Source: Algibacter miyuki (lineage in GTDB: Bacteria > Bacteroidota > Bacteroidia > Flavobacteriales > Flavobacteriaceae). From it: a stretch of DNA of 64,000 nt. The stretch is taken from assembly GCF_030409805.1 (NCBI RefSeq), contig NZ_JAUFQP010000015.1, forward strand, positions 61,075 to 125,074, read 5' to 3'. Below are positions 7,486-14,925 of the stretch, one piece after another; within the stretch, counting starts at the first letter, position 1, and every line of letters begins with the position of its first letter. Position numbers and translations under genes: made by a program. The notes below the pieces were generated by a model that did no database searches, was not told the origin of the DNA, and saw nothing but the letters and a program-made list of their open reading frames with translations.

Positions 7486-8880
7486 TTATTTTTGTTGCGT
7501 AATGGCTTTTGCATTAGTAAACTCTCGTACACCAAAGCCACCGTGTTCTCTTCCGTAACCCGAATCTTTAACGCCTCCAAAAGGCATATTAGGGTACGCT
7601 AAGCCATAAGAATTAATGTGTATCATTCCTGTATCAAAATGATTTTTGGCTAACTCTAAAGCTTTCTCTTCGTTTTTACTAAAAATACCACCACCTAAAC
7701 CAAACTTACTATCATTGGCAATGCGCATAGCATCTTCATTATCTTTTGCTTTAATTAAAGACGCTACAGGCCCAAAAAGCTCGTCGCTATAAGCAGGTTG
7801 CCCAGGTTTTACATTATCTAAAACAGTAGAAGGGTAGAAGTACCCTTTTGTTGTTGGTATCTCTCCACCACATAAAATTTTAGCGCCGTTTTCAACACTT
7901 TTTGTTACTTTATCATGTAATTCTTCTCTTAAATCTTTTCGAGCTATGGGCCCTAAATCAGTATCCGAATTTGTGGGATCACCAAGTTCCATACTTTCCA
8001 TAAGGTTTACAAACTTTTCTTTAAAAGCATTATATGCACTATCAACTACTATAAATCGTTTAGCGGCAACACAAGTTTGTCCATTATTGTATATTCTAGC
8101 TTTGGCGCAAACTTCTGCAGCTAAGTCTATATCAGCATCGTCTAAAACAACATAAGCATCATTACTACCAAGTTCTAAAACGGTTTTCTTTAATACTTCG
8201 GCAGATTTTACAGCCACGTGTTTTCCGGCACCAGAACTTCCTGTTAAGGTAACACCTCTAACGGCATCGTTGGCAATAATTTCATCCGATACATCGTGAT
8301 TAATGACGAGTACCTGAAATAGATCTTTTGGAAGTCCTGCTTCTTCATATATTTCTTTCAATTTAATAGCCGATCCTGTGACGTTTTTGGCGTGTTTAAG
8401 TAAAATACCGTTTCCTGCCATTAAGTTGGCTATAGAATAACGGATAGGTTGGTATAACGGGAAATTCCATGGTTGAATACCATAAATAACACCTATTGGG
8501 GAGTAGTGTATGGTCCCTTTTCCGCCATCGTAAAGTGGTCTATGTTCATCTTCTAAATGTTTTAAACCTTCTGTAGCGGTATACTCGCAAATACCAATAC
8601 ATAATTCTATTTCTTCATAACTCTGAGAAATGAGTTTACCCATTTCCTGAGTCATTAGTTTAGCATAAGCGTCTTTATTTTTCTCTAAAGTTTTACCTAT
8701 GGATTTTATAATTTTTGCTCGTTCATCTAAAGACGTTAATTTCCATTTCAAAAATGCATTGTGGGCGTCCTTTACTTTGTTGGCAGCCTCTTTGCTGTTC
8801 ATATAATTATATGTTGCTATCGTTTCTCCTGTTGCGGGATTAATAGTCTCAAATTTGGTTTTATCGTTTGTATTACTCAT
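7486..8880 (-). CDS. Succinate-semialdehyde-type aldehyde dehydrogenase (paralogue 2)
   Basis: The 464-aa enzyme has the IQPWNFPLYQ cofactor-site block, the general base in LELGSNDAY and the catalytic cysteine in NGQTCVAAKR. The usual second Gly of ELGG is Ser here. ELGSND is a recognised variant in some succinate-semialdehyde dehydrogenases, so activity is likely retained. An N-terminal extension of about ten residues distinguishes it from paralogue 1. It follows a 102-aa hydrophilic gene after 45 bp on the same strand, suggesting stress-linked expression. It converges on paralogue 1, with back-to-back terminators between them. Confidence 0.88.
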   Translation of the reverse strand: MSNTNDKTKFETINPATGETIATYNYMNSKEAANKVKDAHNAFLKWKLTSLDERAKIIKSIGKTLEKNKDAYAKLMTQEMGKLISQSYEEIELCIGICEYTATEGLKHLEDEHRPLYDGGKGTIHYSPIGVIYGIQPWNFPLYQPIRYSIANLMAGNGILLKHAKNVTGSAIKLKEIYEEAGLPKDLFQVLVINHDVSDEIIANDAVRGVTLTGSSGAGKHVAVKSAEVLKKTVLELGSNDAYVVLDDADIDLAAEVCAKARIYNNGQTCVAAKRFIVVDSAYNAFKEKFVNLMESMELGDPTNSDTDLGPIARKDLREELHDKVTKSVENGAKILCGGEIPTTKGYFYPSTVLDNVKPGQPAYSDELFGPVASLIKAKDNEDAMRIANDSKFGLGGGIFSKNEEKALELAKNHFDTGMIHINSYGLAYPNMPFGGVKDSGYGREHGGFGVREFTNAKAITQQK

Positions 8881-8925
8881 AATTTTTCTTTCTTTTAAAG
8901 TTTTAATTTACGGCTCAGGCGCTTT

Positions 8926-9234
8926 CTACTTCTCGGTTCTACTTTCATTAGCGCGCTCTGGAGCTTCTAAATTCTCTTTAGTTTCACCACCTTGACCAAA
9001 TAAAGTGTTTTCTTCATCAGTAAGTTGTTTTTTGCTTTTTAAATAGGGTTCTAGGCTTTTTGGTATGTCTAAATCTTTGCCTTCAAAATCTACCGATTCT
9101 TCGCGGTCTAATAATAATCTATCATCTTCAGAGTCTGCTCTCAGCCCTTTTTTTCGTAAGGCACTAATGTCATCTTCTGTAATGTTAGAATTATAGGTTG
9201 AATCTGTGTTTTTTATATTTTCTGAAGTTTTCAT
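8926..9234 (-). CDS. Hydrophilic protein of unknown function
   Basis: I do not recognise a named family in this 102-aa protein. It is strongly hydrophilic and acidic, with no cysteine, signal peptide or membrane segment. Segments such as NITEDDISALRKKGLRADS and DLDIPKSLEPYLKSKKQ alternate with low-complexity ends, so it is probably largely disordered. Its place between the hibernation factor gene and an aldehyde dehydrogenase, all on one strand in a stress block, points to a stress-induced accessory protein. The gap to the downstream dehydrogenase is 45 bp, so they may be co-transcribed. Confidence 0.6.
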   Translation of the reverse strand: MKTSENIKNTDSTYNSNITEDDISALRKKGLRADSEDDRLLLDREESVDFEGKDLDIPKSLEPYLKSKKQLTDEENTLFGQGGETKENLEAPERANESRTEK

Positions 9235-9352
9235 TATGTTATGTTTTAAGGGTTAATGTGAAAATGGGACGGCTGTAAAAGAAATAGGTCTCAACATCCA
9301 AAAGTTTGTCAAGACCATTTCTAACCACCTATAGTTATATTTGATAAAGCGT

Positions 9353-9652
9353 TTATCTCGCTCCCATTTTATCTTTTGTCTTGTTTAGCTGAATTTCTAA
9401 ATCTTTTATAGTTTCAGCAATAGCGGCTTCAAATGTTTCTGCATTTGTAGATGCAAATATCCTTGGGCCAGGTAAACTTAAACGTATGTCACAAATTTGT
9501 TCTTTATCATCTGTTCGGTTTTGTACTTTAAAAAAGACATCTGCCCGGTGGACGAAATTGAATTTTTTCTGTAAGCTTTCTAGTTTGTCTTTGGCTATGG
9601 CCTCTAAGCTACTGCTTGCGGACACATCGTGATATTCATATATAATTTGCAT
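9353..9652 (-). CDS. hpf: Short-form ribosome hibernation promoting factor (HPF/RaiA)
   Basis: The 99-aa protein has the HPF/YfiA beta-alpha-beta-beta-beta-alpha fold pattern. It begins MQIIYEYHDVSASSSLEAIA, has FVHRADVFFKV in the middle and the conserved late block ATNAETFEAAIAETIKDLE-like (FEAAIAETIKDLEIQL). The length equals the short HPF/YfiA form, without the dimerisation tail of long HPF. These proteins bind the 30S decoding centre and silence ribosomes in stationary phase. It is preceded after 50 bp by the reductase-like gene at 9703 on the same strand. Confidence 0.85.
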   Translation of the reverse strand: MQIIYEYHDVSASSSLEAIAKDKLESLQKKFNFVHRADVFFKVQNRTDDKEQICDIRLSLPGPRIFASTNAETFEAAIAETIKDLEIQLNKTKDKMGAR

Positions 9653-9702
9653 ATGTTTATGTTTTAGTTAATTTCTTTTAAATATGTAAAGAAATTAAGG
9701 GG

Positions 9703-10344
9703 TTAAAATGATTTTTGAGAATGTATTGCTTCTAAAAGTTCGGGTTTAGAAACCGACATACCGTAGATTTCTTGATCGGGATCCATGATTTTGGTTTCGC
9801 TTAAATCTCCAACATACACGGGGTCAAAACCAATATCGGCTATTAACGTTTCTACAACGGCTTTACTTTTTTGATCTTGCGCCGCAAAGGGAACCGATAA
9901 TTTATCTTCCAATCTAAAGGCACGATTTTTTAAATGCTCTGCTTGTATAGTATTAAAAGCTTTAGCTGTTTTTGCAGTAGCGAATTTCATGGCTGTATAT
10001 TCCGAAGCATTATAATTAGCATCGCGCACATGTTGTGCCATTTCACCATCGCGTTCTGGGTATGGGTTTGTGGCATCTAAAATAATGCTATCGCCATATT
10101 CGCCGGCGTATAGTTCAGCAATTTCATCAATGGCTTTAAATGGCATAGCGAGTACATATACGTCTGCGTTAGCTTCAAAAACTTCGGCCACGTTTAAGGC
10201 TTTTGTATTGCTTCCTGCTGCTTTTACAAGGCTTCCTAATGTTTCAGGGTGTCTCGATCCGAAAAGAACATTATGGCCAGCTAGTGCCCAATGTTTTCCT
10301 AAATTTCCTCCAATATTTCCGCTTCCTATTATTCCTATTTTCAT
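9703..10344 (-). CDS. NAD(P)-binding oxidoreductase, F420-dependent-reductase fold (Npd-like)
   Basis: The 213-aa protein starts with a Rossmann fingerprint GIIGSGNIGGNLG and continues LFGSRHPETL, where the Arg after the second strand suggests NADP(H) preference. DATNPYPERDG is typical of the family annotated as NADPH-dependent F420 reductase or coenzyme F420-dependent NADP oxidoreductase. Flavobacteria are not known to make F420, so the real substrate is probably another small carbonyl or quinone compound. No catalytic residue can be assigned from sequence alone. It lies at the head of a same-strand group with HPF. Confidence 0.75.
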   Translation of the reverse strand: MKIGIIGSGNIGGNLGKHWALAGHNVLFGSRHPETLGSLVKAAGSNTKALNVAEVFEANADVYVLAMPFKAIDEIAELYAGEYGDSIILDATNPYPERDGEMAQHVRDANYNASEYTAMKFATAKTAKAFNTIQAEHLKNRAFRLEDKLSVPFAAQDQKSKAVVETLIADIGFDPVYVGDLSETKIMDPDQEIYGMSVSKPELLEAIHSQKSF

Positions 10345-10394
10345 AATTGTAGTTTTTTTATTCTGAAATAAATCAGAATGGGTTACTTTTCTTT

Positions 10395-10463
10395 CTACTT
10401 CAATATTACGAATTGTTTATAGTTGGGGTTAACTGCTTCACTTTCCTTTTTGACGCTATCCAT
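10395..10463 (-). other. Possible 22-codon small ORF or coding remnant
   Basis: On the minus strand ATG at 10463 opens 22 codons (MDSVKKESEAVNPNYKQ then FVILK) ending with TAG. The composition looks protein-like, but it is too short to judge. It could be a leader peptide, a remnant or chance. Confidence 0.15.
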
Positions 10464-10499
10464 AATAGCTTATAGGTTTCTTAAGTAAATGAATTTGTT

Positions 10500-11540
10500 T
10501 TACTCAATTGAAGTGTGATTTGATGTTTTTTCTTGAGCTTCGCCGTATTGATTTTTATAAATGCGAATAACGATTAGAAAGAGACTGACTAATAATGGTC
10601 CAAAAATAAGTCCGATAAAACCAAACAACGGTACACCAACTAAAACACCTAATAAGGTTATTAAAGGATGCACATCGTCTAAACGTTTTAAAATATATAA
10701 TCTAAACACATTATCGGTTGCTCCAATGGCTACAACGCCATAAATTAAGATGCCCCATGCCTGAAAACTATCGCCATTGGAAAGCGCTAATAAAAACACG
10801 GGGAGTGTTCCTAAGGCACTTCCTACAAAAGGAATCATGGAACCTACGGTAACAATGGCTGCCCAGAAAAAGGGATCGGAAACCCCAAAAATTAAAAAAC
10901 CAATTAAGCCTACAAGTCCTTGACCTATGGCTACTAAAGGGATTCCAAGGGCATTCGCTTTTACATTAGCACTAGTTTCTTTACTTATAGTTTTAAGGTT
11001 TTCATCTTTAATTGGGATGTATGCAAATAAGGCATCTTTAAGCTTTTTTCTGTTGGTAAGCATAAAAAATAGTAGAAAGTACATCAATGTAACGGAGATT
11101 ACCATGTTGAACGTGCCGCCTGCAAAATTCTGAAGTTCATCGGATAACCAAGAGGTGATGGCACCTGTATCAATTTCCGAAGTCGTATTGATATTAAAAT
11201 ACGATTCTACTTTGGCTATTTGATCTTTTATGGCATTAATTACTTTTTGCGAATTATCTACCGCATATTGAATTTTACTCCCCATCATAAGACCTAAACC
11301 TACTAAAGGAATCATGATACATAAAAATGAAAGGAACATTAAAAACAATGCTGCAAGATTTGGGTACCAGCCTTTTTCGACTAGTTTTTTCATGGGTTTA
11401 CGTAAAATAACATAAATGGTAATTGCTCCAAGAACACCGCTTAAATAAGGAAGTGTTTCTTGAAATATCAGGGCTCCCATTAAGAGTATGAGAAGCAGAA
11501 CAAAAAGTTGACGAATAATGTTTGGACTAATATGTTTCAT
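10500..11540 (-). CDS. AI-2E family (PerM/TqsA-like) transporter
   Basis: The 346-aa protein has about seven to eight hydrophobic segments arranged as in the AI-2 exporter-like superfamily (formerly UPF0118). Two helices at the N-terminus are followed by an extracytoplasmic helical section (about 80-130) and then a block of membrane helices. That block contains ALGIPLVAIGQGLVGLIGF, GSMIPFVGSALGTLP and HPLITLLGVLVGVPLFGF, which are family signatures. Homologues export autoinducer-2 (TqsA) or act in Na+/H+ exchange or stress tolerance, so the substrate is not predictable. Its position next to a YihY protein in a stress block suggests an envelope or osmotic role. Confidence 0.85.
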   Translation of the reverse strand: MKHISPNIIRQLFVLLLILLMGALIFQETLPYLSGVLGAITIYVILRKPMKKLVEKGWYPNLAALFLMFLSFLCIMIPLVGLGLMMGSKIQYAVDNSQKVINAIKDQIAKVESYFNINTTSEIDTGAITSWLSDELQNFAGGTFNMVISVTLMYFLLFFMLTNRKKLKDALFAYIPIKDENLKTISKETSANVKANALGIPLVAIGQGLVGLIGFLIFGVSDPFFWAAIVTVGSMIPFVGSALGTLPVFLLALSNGDSFQAWGILIYGVVAIGATDNVFRLYILKRLDDVHPLITLLGVLVGVPLFGFIGLIFGPLLVSLFLIVIRIYKNQYGEAQEKTSNHTSIE

Positions 11541-11647
11541 AAGTTAGAGGTGCCCATTGGAGTGCTACCATGTGTTCAAAATTGATAATTCATTAAGACA
11601 TAGATTAATGGTATCGATTAAAAGATTAACGCGGAAAAATGTGGGAA

Positions 11648-12553
11648 TTAATCTTTAATCACTCCCGTATTTTTGGCTTCGATACCGCTGCCATAGCGTT
11701 TGGCATAGACATAAGTGAATTCGGCACCAAAAAATAAAATGAGTGAAGAGTAAGATACCCAGAGTAGAATTAATACGATACTGCCAGCAGCTCCATAAGT
11801 AGATCCTGGATCAGCTTGTCCAAAATAAATACCTAGTAGTAATTTTCCAATTACGAAAAGAATGGCGGTTAATATGGCACCAATCCATACGGTGCTCCAT
11901 TTTATTTTAGCATCGGGTAAATACTTAAACATTAAGGCGAAAAGTACTGAGATTAGACTAACAGATAGTACAAAATCTAAGATATAGGCAAGGTATAATA
12001 AAACATCTGGTAAGGCGTCTCGTATATATGTGTTTAAGGCGCTAATGGCTGCTGTTACTATAAAACTAACTAATAATAAAAAGCCGATAACCAAAATAAA
12101 AGCAAAACTTAAGGCACGATCGGTCACAATTTTCCAAACTTTGGCTTTCGGATTGGGTTTAATTTTCCATATTTCGTTTAAGGATATTTTTAATTGGTAG
12201 AAAACTCCAGTAGCTCCAAACAGTAAGGTGCCAATACCGATGATGGTAGAGGCTAAGTTTTTTTCAGAATGTTGTGTTTCGCTAATAATACTTTCTATGG
12301 CTACGGCGGCATCTTTTCCTAAGGCGGCAGTGATTTCATTTGTGAGTTGCCCTTGAATAATATCAATACCCCAAATAGATCCCACAACATTAATAATAAT
12401 AACCAACAAAGCGGGGAGAGCCAATACGGTATAATAGGCCACAATAGCGCTTAGCCTAAACGGATCGTCGGCCATCCATGATTGGTAGGTTTCTTTAATT
12501 AAAGAAGGTAATTCTTTAATTTTAAATTTATGTGTGGGGTGTAATGTTTCCAT
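11648..12553 (-). CDS. YihY/BrkB family inner-membrane protein
   Basis: This 301-aa protein has six membrane helices and the YihY signatures. An early DPFRLSAIVAYYTVLALPALL block is followed by LLFGATGVFYQLKISLNEIW and the late SYSSLILFFGAEFTYVYAK. The family was once called ribonuclease BN by error. It has no nuclease motifs and its transport role is unproven. The gene lies 107 bp upstream of the AI-2E transporter gene on the same strand. No signal of regulation is visible beyond that context. Confidence 0.87.
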   Translation of the reverse strand: METLHPTHKFKIKELPSLIKETYQSWMADDPFRLSAIVAYYTVLALPALLVIIINVVGSIWGIDIIQGQLTNEITAALGKDAAVAIESIISETQHSEKNLASTIIGIGTLLFGATGVFYQLKISLNEIWKIKPNPKAKVWKIVTDRALSFAFILVIGFLLLVSFIVTAAISALNTYIRDALPDVLLYLAYILDFVLSVSLISVLFALMFKYLPDAKIKWSTVWIGAILTAILFVIGKLLLGIYFGQADPGSTYGAAGSIVLILLWVSYSSLILFFGAEFTYVYAKRYGSGIEAKNTGVIKD

Positions 12554-12688
12554 TTATAGCGTACGTTTATTACATTTATTTTAGGAGTGAAAAAAGAATG
12601 GTGTACCAGTTTTATTTCATCTAAAAAAATTGTAGGCAAGTCTTAAAAGTAAAACGAACCTACAGGTATTATGCTGTAAAACGTGATA

Positions 12689-13318
12689 TTATGAAAGGGT
12701 ATCTAGCGCTTTTCCTATAAGCATATCACCTTCAATAATTTCGAAAGTTTGATTAATAGCGGCATCATCGTGTAGGGAGCGCACTAAAGTTTGAGCAACA
12801 TCGTCTCTACTGATAGAACCACGTTGGTCTAAACTCTTTTTTAGGATAATATGGCCTGTTGGTTTTTGGTTTGTTAGGATACCTGGTCTAACAATAGTGT
12901 AGGTCAGGTTACTGTTTTTTAAATGCTCATCGGCATTATGTTTTGCCTTTAAGTAATCTTTTAAATCATCGGCCTGTTCAGGGTTTTCTGCCCCCATAGA
13001 ACTTAACATAACAAATTTTTTAATGGATGCTTTTTTCGAAGCATCAACTAGTTTTTTAGCACCTTCTTGATCTACTTCTATCACTTTTTTTCCTCCAGAA
13101 CCTGCTGCGAATATCACTTTGTCTACAGCGGTTAAAGTGTGTGTTATATCACGTTCTAAATCGCCTAAAACAGTTTCTATACCATCTTTTTTAAATTGCT
13201 CAATTTGCTCAGGTTTACGCACCATGGCAATGGGCGTAAAATATTGTGAAGCGTTTAAAAGGTTTACTATTTTCTTTCCGGTAGTACCATTGGCACCAGC
13301 TACAAGTATATTTTCCAT
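12689..13318 (-). CDS. Atypical SDR / NAD(P)H-binding reductase (YwnB-like)
   Basis: The 209-aa protein has the glycine-rich loop VAGANGTTGKK of extended/atypical short-chain dehydrogenases. AMVRKPEQ after strand 2 indicates NADP(H), and SSMGAENPEQ and TIVRPGIL are conserved later blocks. The canonical YxxxK catalytic pair is not evident, as in the SDR_a5 group. These proteins may act as reductases or redox-sensing regulators. Upstream at 13380-13394 a TGCATTAGCGTCAAT-like element resembles the stress promoters near 4-6 kb. Here it is not followed at 19 bp by a -7 box, so shared control is only a possibility. Confidence 0.78.
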   Translation of the reverse strand: MENILVAGANGTTGKKIVNLLNASQYFTPIAMVRKPEQIEQFKKDGIETVLGDLERDITHTLTAVDKVIFAAGSGGKKVIEVDQEGAKKLVDASKKASIKKFVMLSSMGAENPEQADDLKDYLKAKHNADEHLKNSNLTYTIVRPGILTNQKPTGHIILKKSLDQRGSISRDDVAQTLVRSLHDDAAINQTFEIIEGDMLIGKALDTLS

Positions 13319-13559
13319 AATTTGTTTTTTTCAAAGGTGCTATAATTTTAATATAAGCCTTAATTCAAAAACATTAATTATTGACGCTAATGCAGATTTT
13401 GGGATGAATTCTATTTTTTATAATGTCAAATAAGAAATTATAAATTAATATTACGGTATCTATTTTAATCCGATTTTTGAAGATCTGTTTACTCGTATTA
13501 ATTTAGAAAAGAATATCGTTACTGTATTTTATGGGAGATTGTGTTTTTTTATAGGTTTC

Positions 13560-14747
13560 TTACGAATTCAAAACTAAACTAGTATTGTTTTTTTGTTGCT
13601 TATTATTAGATTTTCCTCTGTAAACCCAAGAGATTTCGGCTAATTGAAATATTATTTTCACAGAGTCTTTCATTGATAATTTAGAACCATCGGCATGAAT
13701 CCATCTTTTTAATGGTTGTTCGCAAAGCATGGCTTTAGCTTTCTTTAATCCAAAATGTATACTCATTCTTTTAAAGATCTCTACATCAAAAATCCATTGT
13801 GTTACAAACTTTTTCCCAAAAGCGATTTCAATAACATCTTTATGGAAAATTTTAGCACCGCATTGTGTGTCTTTAAAGTCCATTTTTAAAATCTTTCTGA
13901 TTATGAAGTTAATGGTTAAGCTAATTATTTTTCTTGCAGATTCCTTAGTGATATTAGCGCCCATTCTTGAGATGCGTGATCCACTAACAATTTTAAAGTC
14001 TGAGGTTTCAATAGTCTTCACTAAATCATCAAAATCAGCTAAGTCTGTCGATAAATCGGCATCTAAAAAGCCTATGTAATCTAAATCTTCTTTTTTAGCC
14101 ATGTGCAGCATACCTAAGCGTACCGCTTCTGCTTTTCCTCCGTTTTTATCACAGTCATAAACGGTAATAAAATCTTCTCTTCCTTTTTGTAATTGTTTTA
14201 AAACTTCTAAGGTATTATCCTTACTTCCATCATTTACAAAACATAAATGGTATCCTGAGTTTTTATCTATATAAGTAATAAAATCTTCACTTAATAAACG
14301 CTCTTCTTCATTATAACAGGGGATAACAACACCAACACAACGTTCTTGAATCATGACATTACTTTTAGATACTTTATTTTGTACTGTGGGAGCTCCAATT
14401 AATCGCTTTGTACGCGCACTAATTTCGTTCAAGCTTAAAGGTTTTTTCATGTAATCGTTAATACCTAAATCGAAACCCTCCGTAATGGTTTCGTCTTTTG
14501 TATCTCCAGATAAAACCATAATAGGGGTTTGAGCGTTTTTTGTAATTCTAATGTGCTTTACAACTTCTAATCCAGAAACTCCAGGCATATTAATATCAAC
14601 AATAACTAAATCTGGCTGAAAGGATTCGTAAGTTTCAAGACCTTTAGTAGCATCAGTTTCAATTTTTACATCATATCCCAGCTCGGTTAATCTTTTTTGT
14701 AAAGGTAGTAATACTAATTGTTGGTCATCTATTGCTAAAACTTTCAT
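13560..14747 (-). CDS. Receiver-GT2 fusion: phosphorylation-controlled glycosyltransferase
   Basis: The 395-aa protein joins two domains rarely found together. Residues 1-120 are a complete receiver: DD7-8, phospho-acceptor Asp51 in VIVDINMP, Ser80 in VLSGD and a Lys in YMKKP. Residues 136-380 are a family-2 glycosyltransferase of the dolichyl/undecaprenyl-phosphate sugar transferase type. VIPCYNEEERL opens it, the metal-binding DAD is at 229-231 (GFLDADLS), and DTQCGAKIF and QWIFDVEIF follow. No membrane helix is evident. The expected product is a polyprenyl-phosphate sugar, the donor used by GT-C enzymes such as the divergent 1029-aa neighbour. A kinase in the 29-35 kb operon could phosphorylate it. 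A LytTR-type repeat array lies in its promoter. Confidence 0.88.
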   Translation of the reverse strand: MKVLAIDDQQLVLLPLQKRLTELGYDVKIETDATKGLETYESFQPDLVIVDINMPGVSGLEVVKHIRITKNAQTPIMVLSGDTKDETITEGFDLGINDYMKKPLSLNEISARTKRLIGAPTVQNKVSKSNVMIQERCVGVVIPCYNEEERLLSEDFITYIDKNSGYHLCFVNDGSKDNTLEVLKQLQKGREDFITVYDCDKNGGKAEAVRLGMLHMAKKEDLDYIGFLDADLSTDLADFDDLVKTIETSDFKIVSGSRISRMGANITKESARKIISLTINFIIRKILKMDFKDTQCGAKIFHKDVIEIAFGKKFVTQWIFDVEIFKRMSIHFGLKKAKAMLCEQPLKRWIHADGSKLSMKDSVKIIFQLAEISWVYRGKSNNKQQKNNTSLVLNS

Positions 14748-14776
14748 GATAAGCTATTTTATTATTATTGATGTAT

Positions 14777-14867
14777 CAAAAATACTACAGAAAGCCCTTG
14801 TGAATTTTTAATTTAGCTTAATCGATATTTAAGTGTCGACGAATGGTAGATTGGTGTAGGTAATTAA
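14777..14867 (-). promoter_or_regulatory. LytTR-type tandem repeat promoter A (receiver-GT2 gene; also between divergent genes)
   Basis: Read on the plus strand, repeats begin at 14811 (ATTTAGCTTAATCG, weak), 14833 (GTGTCGACGAATGG) and 14854 (GTGTAGGTAATTAA), spaced 22 and 21 bp. The -7 box TATTTTTG of the minus-strand gene starts at 14784, 49 bp from the 14833 unit. A plus-strand -7 candidate TATATTTA (14892-14899) for the divergent operon lies 25 bp beyond the array, so the site may serve both directions. Confidence 0.65.
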
Positions 14868-14925
14868 AAACGGCGGACTGTTTAAATTAATTATATTTAC
14901 AAGATCATAACAGCTTAGGCTTTAA

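Noticed and set aside
9703..10344. A genuine F420-dependent enzyme.
   Set aside because: Only the Rossmann motif supports the family name; flavobacteria are not known to make F420 and no F420 biosynthesis gene is present.
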